Shown piece after piece: positions 40,001-47,726 of a stretch of 64,000 nucleotides of DNA (the first letter of the stretch is position 1; each line of letters opens with the position of its first letter). The position numbers and the translations under genes are program-made. This DNA comes from Chitinilyticum piscinae (lineage in GTDB: Bacteria > Pseudomonadota > Gammaproteobacteria > Burkholderiales > Chitinibacteraceae): the NCBI RefSeq assembly GCF_015223195.1, contig NZ_JADFUA010000002.1, positions 124,001 through 188,000 of the forward strand. The letters run 5' to 3'. A model generated the notes under the pieces. The model was not told the origin of the DNA, searched no databases, and worked only from the letters and a program-made list of their open reading frames with translations.

Positions 40001-40586
40001 CGCCAGTGCTTTTGGCGATGGGCCGCAATTCTCGCATGTGGCTTTTTCACCGGGCAGCAGCAGTATTGACGATGCTGGCCGGGAGAGCATCCGCCGCCTT
40101 GCCGATGTATTGCAGGACAGGCCGGCGCTCAGGCTGGATATTTCCGGCTGGGCTGCTCCTGCCGAAGACGCACAGGGCATCCGCCGCAACAAACTGGATG
40201 AGCAGATTCGTGCCTTGCGGGTGGCCGAGTTGGGTGAGCAGGCCGAGTCACTGGATGCGACAACCCTGGTGATCAGCAAAGCGGATTACCCGCGCTTGCT
40301 GGAACAGGTCTACAAGGCGGGCAAATTCAAGAAGCCCAAGAATCTGCTGGGGTTGAGCAAGAGCCTTCCGCCCGCGGAGATGGAGAGCCTGATTCTGGCG
40401 AATACCGTCGTCAGGGATGACGATCTTGCGGAACTTGCGCTCAGGCGAGCCCAGGCAACCAAGAGTGCACTCAAGGAGGCAGGGGTCGAGGATAGCCGCC
40501 TGTTCGTGGTCAAATCGCGCATTGATGCCTCCGCCGCCGATGCCAAGGATGGCCCGCCCAGCCGGGCGCATTTCAAGCTGCAATAA
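37047..40586 (+). CDS. Giant AsmA-like (DUF748) envelope protein with OmpA-like tail
   Basis: 1179 residues. One N-terminal membrane helix (about 16-38), an AsmA/DUF748 body of repeated beta-rich segments in the periplasm, and a C-terminal stretch (about 990-1175) in which HVAFSPGSSSIDDAGRESIRRLADVL and ALRRAQATKSALKEAGV resemble the two ends of an OmpA-like peptidoglycan-binding domain split by an insert. AsmA-like proteins are thought to form hydrophobic grooves that carry phospholipids between membranes; the tail could fix it to the cell wall. It is monocistronic, starting about 180 bases from the divergent STAS gene. Confidence 0.85.
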   Translation: MKFSLFSRFNARRLRRLLLICVSFVLLLGIVGGGLLPWLVRPWLERELSSTLRRQVSIAELSFNPYLLRVQASDVRVLDRDGKPFVAIRGLGINAQLSSLWHQAPVISELSVDGLQVNIIRLGQGKFNFSDLLAPDTTPSSRQDAGPPRFSLNNIRIADASVALDDRVAGQRHALTKLQIALPFISSLPYRLDEYITPSVSGSIDGTAFALTGKSKPFAQGHETELELEVRQLDLTKYSGYMPLPEGYGQLAGLLSSKVQVVFRQTEAPAVLLRGSLQLERFSVGWQGQPLLQFGKLGVRLDELEPLRQRYAIGRIQLDDWRLNLLRGRNGQIGGQPVGEHQARAPSSPSSALNFKLGELVLNKGEVSWRDETTTQPFKLLLANLQASIAGVELGSGKPARVLLTGRSDASDDYRIEGQLRPESLDGELKVSIGGLQLARLQPYLAGFSRAELQGRVAAEAKLMLRNAMPEKVGDLAVELDGVALRLPHTRAPLFESGQLALQGGEVDLQQQLVRVAAVTGQGGGLAMQMGVDGQPRLDGLLVATERKGAAAKPWQFGLAALDLTGWRVQLADERLGKTPPLLLREIRLGVQDFDLHSGKPASMTFSALGSRRGSYKLAGTVVPFPFSGRFQLDLNGLDLAYAQPYFTRWLNVSLASGFVSAKGELQLVTHPSLRGSYRGMAQVSDFYALDKVSGDDFLRWKQLRLSGIDAQLDPPALKVGEILLGDFYSRLILSADGRLNLQDIVVQDGQAVSVTSENTAGKVVAQTAASQAAVASSASARVVPVSVGRLVFKRGNINYSDLFIKPNYTANMTDMTGQVVGLSTDLSARASLELNGSVDRIAPVTISGSLNPLAKNLFIDVKGSVKGYDLTAASTYSAKYAGYGIEKGKLSMDVAYFIDQGKLKASNKVFLDQLTLGEQVDSPDATKLPVKFALSLLTDRKGQINLNIPVEGSLDDPQFSMGGLIWQVIGNLLEKVVTAPFDALASAFGDGPQFSHVAFSPGSSSIDDAGRESIRRLADVLQDRPALRLDISGWAAPAEDAQGIRRNKLDEQIRALRVAELGEQAESLDATTLVISKADYPRLLEQVYKAGKFKKPKNLLGLSKSLPPAEMESLILANTVVRDDDLAELALRRAQATKSALKEAGVEDSRLFVVKSRIDASAADAKDGPPSRAHFKLQ

Positions 40587-40615
40587 GCAAGCAGGTTAAT
40601 TGCAAGTACGAGTGC

Positions 40616-41215
40616 TTAGCGAACGGCACCCAGTTCGCGCAGCTGGCTGGCGAGCTCATCGGCCAGAATCTGGTAGCCCTGCGCATTCGGATGCACCAGA
40701 TCACTCTTGAGTTGCTGGCGCCCGAGAATGGATGCCAGTGCCGTATCGTTCAGGGGGACTTGATGCTGCTCGGCTAGCGCTTGATACAGGGGTGGGGTAT
40801 CAAGGCCGAACCCCAGTTTGGGGACGCCTATCAGCAAAACCGGAACTTTACGGCTAGCCAGCAGCGCCAGCATGGCGTCCAGATTTCGCTGCGTTTCTGC
40901 TTCGGGTTTGCGCTGCAGGAAGTCGTTGCCGCCCAGGCACAGCAGCACCAGTGCCGGCCGGGTTTCGTTCAGTGTCGTTGGCAGTCTCGCCAGACCTTCG
41001 GCCGTGGTTTCGCCAGGAATCCCGGCGTTGATGACCGGATGACCAAGCTGTGCCGCAAGCCGGCTGGGATAATCGGCACCATTCTCGGCGCCGATGCCGT
41101 AGGTGAGACTGTCACCAAAGGCCAGAATGGTGGCCCCTTGTGCCAGCCGGGGCAGCTCGGGCTGGCCGCAGGCCACGAGCAGAATGGTCAGGCAGCATAG
41201 AAGCAGATGGCGCAT
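40616..41215 (-). CDS. GDSL-type lipase/thioesterase lipoprotein (TesA-like)
   Basis: 199 residues. Lipoprotein signal with lipobox LVAC (Cys16); catalytic Ser36 in FGDSLTYG, the block III LGGNDFL, and DLVHPNAQGY with the Asp-His pair. The SGNH hydrolase fold matches TesA/arylesterases, which cleave acyl-CoA, lysophospholipid or aryl esters. The lipobox predicts attachment to a membrane, unlike soluble periplasmic TesA. It follows rarD by 23 bases on the same strand and converges on the AsmA-like gene. Confidence 0.88.
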   Translation of the reverse strand: MRHLLLCCLTILLVACGQPELPRLAQGATILAFGDSLTYGIGAENGADYPSRLAAQLGHPVINAGIPGETTAEGLARLPTTLNETRPALVLLCLGGNDFLQRKPEAETQRNLDAMLALLASRKVPVLLIGVPKLGFGLDTPPLYQALAEQHQVPLNDTALASILGRQQLKSDLVHPNAQGYQILADELASQLRELGAVR

Positions 41216-41238
41216 GCGGGCATTTCCGAGGGTGATGC

Positions 41239-42117
41239 TTACAGCTTACAGCCCGATTGGCGTTGTTGCCATACGCTTTCGAAGGTAAAGAGCAGCAGCG
41301 CTCCCCAGATCAGGGCAAAGCCTGCCGCTTTGGCGGCGCCAAACGGCTCGTGCCAGACGAGAACACCCAGCAGCAGTTGCACGGTCGGGCCGATGTACTG
41401 CAGTAGGCCGAGCTGGGTCAGGGTGATGCGGCGTGCGCCGGCGGCAAACAGCAACAGGGGGATGGCGGTAACTGGCCCGGCCAACAGTGCCAGCAGCTGA
41501 ATCCGGGGAGATGCGCTGATGAAACCGCTTTGCCCCTGGATAAGCAGCAAGGCCAGTGCCGTGGCGGCGAGCGGGAACAAGAGGGCGGTTTCCAGTGCCA
41601 GCCCTTCCAGTGCGCCAAGGCTGGCTGTCTTGCGAAGCAGGCCATACGTGCCAAAGGTCAGCGCCAGGATCAGCGCAATCCACGGCAGTTGCCCGATGCT
41701 GACGGTCAGCCAGAGTACACCAGCGGCAGCCAGGGCAATTGCCAGCCACTGACCACGGCGCAGCCGTTCATGCAATACCAGTACGCCCAGCAGCACATTC
41801 ACCAGCGGGTTGATGAAATAACCCAGGCTCGCGTCGACGACCCGTCCGGCCTGCACGGCCCAGATATAGATGAACCAGTTCACCGAGAGCAACAGGGCGG
41901 AGAGTGCAAAGCCGGCCAGCAGGCGCGGATTGCGCAGCTGTTGCAACCACTGCCATTGCCGGCGCAGTAACAGGATGGCCCCCAGAAAGACCAGTGACCA
42001 CACCATGCGATGCAGCAGGATTTCCATGGCCGGCAGGCCATGCAGGCTTTTCAGGTACAGCGGCAGCAGGCCCCAGATCAGGTAGGCGCCGGTCGCATAC
42101 AGGATGCCGCGATTCAT
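41239..42117 (-). CDS. rarD: RarD-type EamA transporter
   Basis: 292 residues, about ten membrane helices in two EamA halves. RarD features include ATGAYLIWGLLPLYLK at the start, NWFIYIWAVQAGRVVDASLGYFINPL near 80-105, and QYIGPTVQLLLGVLVWHEPF near 245. Related proteins were named after chloramphenicol tolerance, but their natural substrates are unsettled. It probably shares a transcript with the GDSL lipase. Divergent from DUF6394. Confidence 0.9.
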   Translation of the reverse strand: MNRGILYATGAYLIWGLLPLYLKSLHGLPAMEILLHRMVWSLVFLGAILLLRRQWQWLQQLRNPRLLAGFALSALLLSVNWFIYIWAVQAGRVVDASLGYFINPLVNVLLGVLVLHERLRRGQWLAIALAAAGVLWLTVSIGQLPWIALILALTFGTYGLLRKTASLGALEGLALETALLFPLAATALALLLIQGQSGFISASPRIQLLALLAGPVTAIPLLLFAAGARRITLTQLGLLQYIGPTVQLLLGVLVWHEPFGAAKAAGFALIWGALLLFTFESVWQQRQSGCKL

Positions 42118-42261
42118 CGGCGCTCCACAGGGTATCGGAGTGACCTTGTACCACCGCTGGCGCGGACTGCCTAGTTGCGGGAATGCCTAGTCAGTCTGGC
42201 GAAATGTGGCGGCAGATGCAGTACACTGAAAGCTGTTCCTCATCGCCACAGGCTCAGCGCC

Positions 42262-42645
42262 ATGAATCTGGAAAAGGTCATCTTCGGGTTTTTCATCATC
42301 CTTGCCTTCACGCTCAATTTCGGTTTTTTTGTCGGTGAGCTCGATGCCATCCATCAGCACGATTCCTTCGAGCTGTTTGCCGCGATTGTGGTCAATCTGA
42401 TTGCCACGGTGCTCAAGGTCGGCGACCGTACCCAGCTGGGGGCCGTGCATCTCTCGACCAGCCTTGTGGCTGATCTGCAGTTGCTCGTGGCTGCCTGCGT
42501 GTGGGGGTATGCCTCGTTTGGCAGCCCGGACGGCATGACACCCAAGCTGATGGCGACCATCGTATCGCTCGCCGGCGGGGCGATGATGGCCAATATCGTC
42601 TCGGTGGTGTTGCTGATCGGTGAAACGCTGACCCAGCGCCGCTAG
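42262..42645 (+). CDS. DUF6394-type membrane protein, partner of potassium channel
   Basis: 127 residues with four predicted membrane helices and two short charged loops; NFGFFVGELDAIHQHDSFELF and NLIATVLKVGDRTQLGAVHLSTSLVADLQ are conserved-looking segments that I associate with DUF6394. The canonical MNLEKVIFGFF start is at 42262; an in-frame extension to 42175 lacks a ribosome site. The potassium channel gene begins 19 bases after its stop, so the two are co-transcribed and the small protein may be an accessory subunit. That role is inference. Confidence 0.75.
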   Translation: MNLEKVIFGFFIILAFTLNFGFFVGELDAIHQHDSFELFAAIVVNLIATVLKVGDRTQLGAVHLSTSLVADLQLLVAACVWGYASFGSPDGMTPKLMATIVSLAGGAMMANIVSVVLLIGETLTQRR

Positions 42646-42664
42646 CCGGCAGAATCGCCCCATC

Positions 42665-44365
42665 ATGTACAACATTTTCTTTCTGGCCCTGCGCCGGCTG
42701 CGGGTGCCGCTGATCACGCTGATCCTGATCTATGCCGTGTCGATGTTCGGCCTGGTGCTGATGCCGGCACCGCCCGGGCAGCCGGCGCTCGATTTCTTTC
42801 ACGCCTTCTATTTTGTCAGCTATACCGCCACGACCATCGGTTTTGGCGAGATTCCCTACACGTTTTCCCCCGGCCAGCGAGCCTGGGTGCTGGTATGCAT
42901 CTATCTGTCGGTGATCGGCTGGACCTACACACTGGGTAGCCTGCTGGCGCTGTTCCAGGATCGCAGCTTCCTGCATGCGTTGCGGCTGGCCAAATTCACG
43001 CTGAAAGTGCGGCGCATGCCGACGGGCTTCTATCTGATTCTGGGTTACGGGCAGACCGGCCAGCTGCTGGCACGGGCGCTGGACGAACGTGGCGAGCGTT
43101 TTGTGGTGGTCGAGCAGCGCGAGGAGCGGGTAAACGAAGTACTGCTTGCTGGCTATCACGCCGATGTGCCGGCAATTGCCGGCAATGCCGCCAATCCCGA
43201 GCTGCTGCAGCTGGCCGGTATTCTGCACCGCAACTGCCGCGGGATTCTGGCGGTTACCGGGGACGAAAACGTCAATCTGGCCGCGATGATGGCCAGCCAT
43301 GCACTGCGCCCCAGGCTGCTCAGTATCGGCCGGGCCCGCTCGCTGCACGTCTCGCGCAATATGTCCTCGTTTGGCGCCAATCACGTGGTCAACATGTTCG
43401 AAACAGTGGGCATGGAATTCCGCATGGCGCTGCGCTCGCCCAGCCACTACCGGCTGTGGCAGACGCTGACCCAGCTGCCGGGGCGTCCGATACCATCCTT
43501 GTTCCAGCCGCGTGCCGGGCTGTGGCTGGTGGTCGGCTTCGGGCGTTTCGGCCATGCGGTCTACGAGGCGCTGGTGCATCAGGGGTATGCCGTGCGCGTG
43601 ATCGACGAGGAATCCCATCCAGATTTGCCCATCGGTGTGCAGGTTGCCGGGCTGGGGGTCGAGGAGCGTGACCTGCGAGAGGCCGGAGTGCGCGAAGCCG
43701 TGGGGCTGATTGCCTGCCACGATCACGACATCAACAACCTGTCGGCGATTGCCACGGCTCGTGAGATGAATCCGGGGCTGATGATCGTGGCCCGGCAGAA
43801 TCTGGCGCAGAACCGCAGTCTGTTTACCGCCATTCACCCCGATCTGACAGTGGTGCGCAGCCAGATTGTCGCTCGCCAGACGCTGATTGCGATGACGACC
43901 CCCTTGCTGACGCAATTTCTGGAGCTGATGCAAGGCTATAGCGTCGAATGGGCCGGCAAACTCGAAGAGCAGTTGCTTGGGCTTTGCGACGGCGAGGTGC
44001 CCGAGCGCTGGGCGCTGGAGCTGACGGCGCAGAACAAGGGCTTTGTGCACGCCTTTCTGGCCCAGCCGTTACCGCCGCTGCGGCTGGGGGATCTGAGCCG
44101 TCACCCCGACCGGCGCGAGCAAGCGCTGGATTGCCTGGCGCTGTTGTACCAGTATCAGGGGCACGACATCGTGTTGCCGCAGGCCAGTCAGCAGCTGCAA
44201 CTTGGCGCGCGCATCCTGTTTGTCGGCAGCCCGAAAGCCCGCCGCCTGATGCAGTGGGCACTGGAAAGCCCCGAGCTGGTCGATTACCTGCGCACCGGGC
44301 TAACCCCGCCGCGCGGTGCCGTGTTCAGGTGGCTGGCGGCGCGCAAGCAAGCCAAGCCTGGATAG
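42665..44365 (+). CDS. Ion channel with two RCK/TrkA-N domains
   Basis: 566 residues. Two membrane helices flank a pore loop TATTIGFGEIPY, in which TIGFG is a potassium selectivity filter; then an RCK module (about 118-245) with LILGYGQTGQLLARAL, a second TrkA-N module (about 275-400) with VVGFGRFGHAVYEAL, and a C-terminal TrkA-C-like part (about 455-525). The Rossmann GxGxxG sites suggest NAD(H) or nucleotide gating. It sits with the DUF6394 gene and is followed by a strong terminator. The ion is inferred from the filter. Confidence 0.88.
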   Translation: MYNIFFLALRRLRVPLITLILIYAVSMFGLVLMPAPPGQPALDFFHAFYFVSYTATTIGFGEIPYTFSPGQRAWVLVCIYLSVIGWTYTLGSLLALFQDRSFLHALRLAKFTLKVRRMPTGFYLILGYGQTGQLLARALDERGERFVVVEQREERVNEVLLAGYHADVPAIAGNAANPELLQLAGILHRNCRGILAVTGDENVNLAAMMASHALRPRLLSIGRARSLHVSRNMSSFGANHVVNMFETVGMEFRMALRSPSHYRLWQTLTQLPGRPIPSLFQPRAGLWLVVGFGRFGHAVYEALVHQGYAVRVIDEESHPDLPIGVQVAGLGVEERDLREAGVREAVGLIACHDHDINNLSAIATAREMNPGLMIVARQNLAQNRSLFTAIHPDLTVVRSQIVARQTLIAMTTPLLTQFLELMQGYSVEWAGKLEEQLLGLCDGEVPERWALELTAQNKGFVHAFLAQPLPPLRLGDLSRHPDRREQALDCLALLYQYQGHDIVLPQASQQLQLGARILFVGSPKARRLMQWALESPELVDYLRTGLTPPRGAVFRWLAARKQAKPG

Positions 44366-44392
44366 TGAAGCTGATCGCGCTTCGGACAAGAA

Positions 44393-44420
44393 AACACCTC
44401 CGCGTGCGGAGGTGTTTATC
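44393..44420. terminator. Bidirectional terminator between channel gene and trpC
   Basis: AACACCTCCGC pairs perfectly with GCGGAGGTGTT over a 2-nt loop, then TATCTT on the plus strand and TTCTTG on the minus strand. It lies between two convergent genes. Confidence 0.9.
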
Positions 44421-44473
44421 TTGGGTATGACTCGCAAATCTATGGCTTTAAAGGCGTACAGGGGTATACATTG

Positions 44474-45283
44474 TCAGATTGCGGGGTAGGCCGGCTGGAA
44501 TAGCGCCTTGAGCGTCGCGCCCGGCTGCGGTTGTTTCATGAAGGCTTCGCCGACCAGGAAGGTGTGTACGGCGTTATCGCGCATCAGCGCCACATCGTCC
44601 GGTGCCAGGATGCCGGACTCGGTGACCACGATGCGGTCCGGCGGAATGCGCGCCAGCAGATCAAGCGTCGTTTGCAGGGTGACGTCGAAGGTGCGCAGAT
44701 TGCGGTTGTTGATGCCGGTGAGCGGCGTTTTCAGCTGCAGCGCGGCATCCAGCTCTTCACCGTTGTGCACTTCCACCAGCACGGCCATGCCCAGACTGTG
44801 GGCGATGGCTTCGAAATCGCGCATTTCCGCGAGGCTGAGTTCGGCGGCAATCAGCAGGATGCAGTCGGCACCCCAGGCGCGCGCTTCGAAGATCTGGTAT
44901 TCGTCGACCATGAAGTCCTTGCGCAGTGCCGGCAGCGTGCAGGCGGCGCGGGCGGCCTTCAGATAATCCTCGTGCCCCTGGAAGTAGGGCGCGTCGGTCA
45001 GCACCGAAAGACACGCCGCACCATGCGCGGCGTAGTCTGCGGCATGTTCGGCGGGGCGGAAATCAGCGCGGATCACGCCCTTGGACGGGCTGGCCTTCTT
45101 GATTTCGGCGATGATGCCCGGCAGGCCGGCGGCATGCTTGGCGCGCAGTGCGCCGACAAAATCACGCAGATCGGCACCGTTGGCCTCCGCCTGGGCACGG
45201 ATTTCGGCCAGCGGGATTTTGGCCTTGGCGACGGCAACTTCCTCGCGCTTGGTGGCCCAGATTTTTTTCAGAATGTCGGACAT
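44474..45283 (-). CDS. trpC: Indole-3-glycerol phosphate synthase
   Basis: 269 residues. TIM-barrel with catalytic Lys in [13 protein letters not shown] (about 60-66), Glu in VVTESGI and the phosphate-binding end [12 protein letters not shown]. It closes the indole ring in tryptophan synthesis. Length and the start [15 protein letters not shown] are standard. trpD, which often precedes it in betaproteobacteria, is not adjacent here; the next upstream gene is an unrelated small protein. Confidence 0.96.
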   Translation of the reverse strand: MSDILKKIWATKREEVAVAKAKIPLAEIRAQAEANGADLRDFVGALRAKHAAGLPGIIAEIKKASPSKGVIRADFRPAEHAADYAAHGAACLSVLTDAPYFQGHEDYLKAARAACTLPALRKDFMVDEYQIFEARAWGADCILLIAAELSLAEMRDFEAIAHSLGMAVLVEVHNGEELDAALQLKTPLTGINNRNLRTFDVTLQTTLDLLARIPPDRIVVTESGILAPDDVALMRDNAVHTFLVGEAFMKQPQPGATLKALFQPAYPAI

Positions 45284-45647
45284 GGCACAGCTCGGTATGG
45301 CGTTTCGCGAAAGGAGCTTTTTACCACAAATCTCCCCCGGCTTGCCTGGGCTGGCGCAAATTGGCTACGGCAGTCCCAGTGTGCGGCGCAGCAGAAGGGG
45401 GGCGATGCGATCCGTGCTAACACTGCTCCGCGCGGCTCAGCGAATTCTGGCGCCGCAGTGGAGCGCAGGGTTTCCCCGCCCTGCGTGCAGCGTTTTGCCC
45501 TTCTGCCACGCTCGCAAGGATGGCTTTAACCGCATAAGGGCAATGACCGGTTGATGTTTGCCGGCCCTCCCATTTAACTAGATCCAGCGCTTTGCTCCTG
45601 TCGCAGTCGGCGACGCTGATCACCACCATCTGCCGGTGTGCTTCGGT
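45284..45647. other. Intergenic stretch upstream of trpC
   Basis: No supported gene. It contains the trpC leader and a perfect 7-bp inverted repeat at 45464-45485 (CGCAGGG/CCCTGCG, 8-nt loop), lacking a T run. I saw no leader peptide with Trp codons, so attenuation is not supported. Confidence 0.45.
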
Positions 45648-46100
45648 TTACGCGCGCGCTGCGCGCTGGTAGTGCAGGCACAGCGAGCTGTAGGTGTCCG
45701 GCTTGATCGCGGGCAGGCCAAAGGCATGCACATTGCCGTCGAGATCGCGAATTTCGATGCGGTAGCCGACAACAATGCCGGCGTCGGATTCGACCGGAAT
45801 GATCTGGTTGCTGTGGACCGCGTGCCAGTTGAGCAGCGACCCGTCGCGCAGCTGAATGCCTTGCCCGGACAGGCTGAGCATCGGGCGAGTGCTGGCGAGC
45901 AGTTGCGGCAAGATGGTGAGTAGCGGGTAGGCAATGCAGCTGCCGCCCATCAGCAGGACCGCCAGACGGGCCAGCTGGTTGGGGGTGTCGCTGCCGATGC
46001 CGATGGCGAGGATGGCACTGCCCAGCAGTACGGCGCAGACCAGAATCAGGATGCGCTTGCCGCGGGCGGGGTAGATGTGGGTGGTATTGGGGATTGTCAT
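45648..46100 (-). CDS. Membrane protein of unknown function
   Basis: 150 residues. Two adjacent membrane helices (about 17-36 and 44-66) are followed by a cytoplasmic or periplasmic beta-rich domain with GIQLRDGSLLNWHAVHSNQIIPVES and GYRIEIRDLDGNVHAFGLP, reminiscent of PH-like domains that follow short membrane hairpins. I do not recognise a family. It sits 73 bases after the TerB gene in the same direction and could share its transcript. Confidence 0.6.
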   Translation of the reverse strand: MTIPNTTHIYPARGKRILILVCAVLLGSAILAIGIGSDTPNQLARLAVLLMGGSCIAYPLLTILPQLLASTRPMLSLSGQGIQLRDGSLLNWHAVHSNQIIPVESDAGIVVGYRIEIRDLDGNVHAFGLPAIKPDTYSSLCLHYQRAARA

Positions 46101-46173
46101 TTTGATACTGGGGTGTGTATCGCCCCGTAGCCCATATGAGATAAGGATTCAAGGGCGATACATGTGGTGCAAT

Positions 46174-46617
46174 TTACATCTTGTTCTTGATCAGCATGAC
46201 TTCGATGATCGATACGGCTGTGGCCTGATCAAGTTCCAGTGCGGTCACGATGCGCTCCAGCACTTCTTTTTCGTCATCTTCCAGCTCGCCATCGGCCAGC
46301 ACAATGTCCGCCACGCAGGCAAAGGCGGTCGGACGCAATTCTTTCGGGATGCCGCCAGCGCCAAGCTTTACCAGCTCCAGTGCACCCTTGCTTTCCAGGG
46401 TGGCGAAGGCTTTGTCGAACAGCTTTTCCAGCTTGCCATCATTGATTTCGTCGAACATTTTCAGACGTGCGATGTACGTCATGATCGAGCGGCCTTCCTG
46501 ATTGGATACGCAGCCATCCGCACCGGCAGCGGCGATACACAGGTTGACGAATGCGCCCTGAACGCTTTCATCATTGGTTTTGGTAACCAGACCGAAGGCT
46601 TTGTCGAGCAGACCCAT
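46174..46617 (-). CDS. terB: TerB family protein
   Basis: 147 residues, all-helical. LCIAAAGADGCVSNQEGRSIMTYIARL and the second acidic motif ADIVLADGELEDDEKEVLERIV form the paired acidic metal-binding helices of TerB. The family is tied to tellurite resistance and, more broadly, membrane-linked stress responses; the rest of a ter operon is missing here. The AT-rich upstream region with inverted repeats is a plausible operator. Confidence 0.88.
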   Translation of the reverse strand: MGLLDKAFGLVTKTNDESVQGAFVNLCIAAAGADGCVSNQEGRSIMTYIARLKMFDEINDGKLEKLFDKAFATLESKGALELVKLGAGGIPKELRPTAFACVADIVLADGELEDDEKEVLERIVTALELDQATAVSIIEVMLIKNKM

Positions 46618-46973
46618 GAATTCATCTCCGAGGTAGTAGTTTTGGAGCGCACAGAATCACCCGACTTGGTGATGTAGTAAAGTGACGTTGGTTACATGTT
46701 GCTTAAATGAAATATTTAAGTAAGCAAATTAGTGTTTGCTATTGGATTTTTTCCGGGATTTGCGGGTTTGCTTGGGTGCCAACTGTCTTAATGTTGGATG
46801 CAAATCTTGGTTTCAGGAGTTTGGTTGGGGATGGCCCAGGCCTGCTGCAAGAAAAATGGAAGCCGGCGGCCTCCCGCGCAGGATGAGCTATGCATCCAGG
46901 CTTGTCCCCCCGCTTCAGGTTCGTGCTGCGACCAGTCCGAGCAATTGCCGGTTCATTTTACGCGGATTGCGCT
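46618..46973. other. Intergenic region upstream of terB
   Basis: The part near terB (about 46680-46800) is far richer in A and T than the surroundings and carries nested inverted repeats. The rest (46800-46973) has no supported gene; frames there lack ribosome sites. Confidence 0.45.
46699..46727. promoter_or_regulatory. Nested inverted repeats upstream of terB, possible operator
   Basis: CTTAAAT (46702-46708) and ATTTAAG (46714-46720) flank a 5-nt spacer, and TTGCTTA (46699-46705) pairs with TAAGCAA (46721-46727). The site lies 80-110 bases before terB in AT-rich DNA. Binding protein unknown. Confidence 0.35.
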
Positions 46974-47720
46974 TCAGCGCGGCATTCGCCCGGTGGTCAG
47001 CGCCACCGCCCAGTCGTTGCGACCATTCATGGCTGCCAGATCGGACATGGCCTCGTGGTCGTAGTCCACGGCGCGAAGCTCGGCACGCCAGAGGCCGTCG
47101 TATTGCTCCAGAATGGCGTAGCGGGCCGCCGGGCTGCCGGTTTCCATGCGGTGAAAATAGGGGCGGGCATCGTCGTAGGCCGGCAGGCCCACGCTGCCGG
47201 GATTGACCAGCAGCAATCCATCCAGCTCGACAATACGGGGGGTATGGGTATGCCCGCAAGCTATGACTTTCAATGGCTGTAGCTTGATACCCCCGAGTCG
47301 CTGGCGAATTTCATCGGGAGTGGCGGTGCGCGCCCCATCCGGATCGACGCTTTCCAGCAGGTAGTCATGGTCACTGGTCGGGGTGCCGTGGCAGAACAGT
47401 ACTTCACCGACACGCTGGCTGGGTTTCAGCGAGGCCATCCAGCGCAAGTGTGTCGCGCTCAGTTCGCGCAGCGCGTATTCATCGGATGCGCCGTCCGCGT
47501 TCGGCACGTAATTCAGCAGTTGCCGCTCGTGGTTGCCGGCGAGCTGCAGCCAATCCTGCTGCAGCAGGAAATCCGCGGTTTCCGCCGGCAGCAGCGGGCC
47601 GGATACGCTGTCGCCCAGATTGACCACGCGGTTGGCCCCGCATGCACGGGCATCTGCCAGCACCGCCTGCAGTGCCGGCAGATTACCGTGAATATCGGAA
47701 ACCAGCGCGATGCGAACCAT
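46974..47720 (-). CDS. Calcineurin-like metallophosphoesterase
   Basis: 248 residues. All metal-binding motifs are seen: Asp9 and His11 (LVSDIHGN), GDSVSGP, GNHE, and the C-terminal HTHTP, with NPGSVGLP after it. This is the YfcE/ApaH-related branch acting on small phosphodiesters or phosphorylated compounds; the real substrate is not evident. It follows the prolyl-hydroxylase-like gene by 6 bases, so the two are probably co-transcribed. Confidence 0.87.
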   Translation of the reverse strand: MVRIALVSDIHGNLPALQAVLADARACGANRVVNLGDSVSGPLLPAETADFLLQQDWLQLAGNHERQLLNYVPNADGASDEYALRELSATHLRWMASLKPSQRVGEVLFCHGTPTSDHDYLLESVDPDGARTATPDEIRQRLGGIKLQPLKVIACGHTHTPRIVELDGLLLVNPGSVGLPAYDDARPYFHRMETGSPAARYAILEQYDGLWRAELRAVDYDHEAMSDLAAMNGRNDWAVALTTGRMPR

Positions 47721-47726
47721 GGGTGA

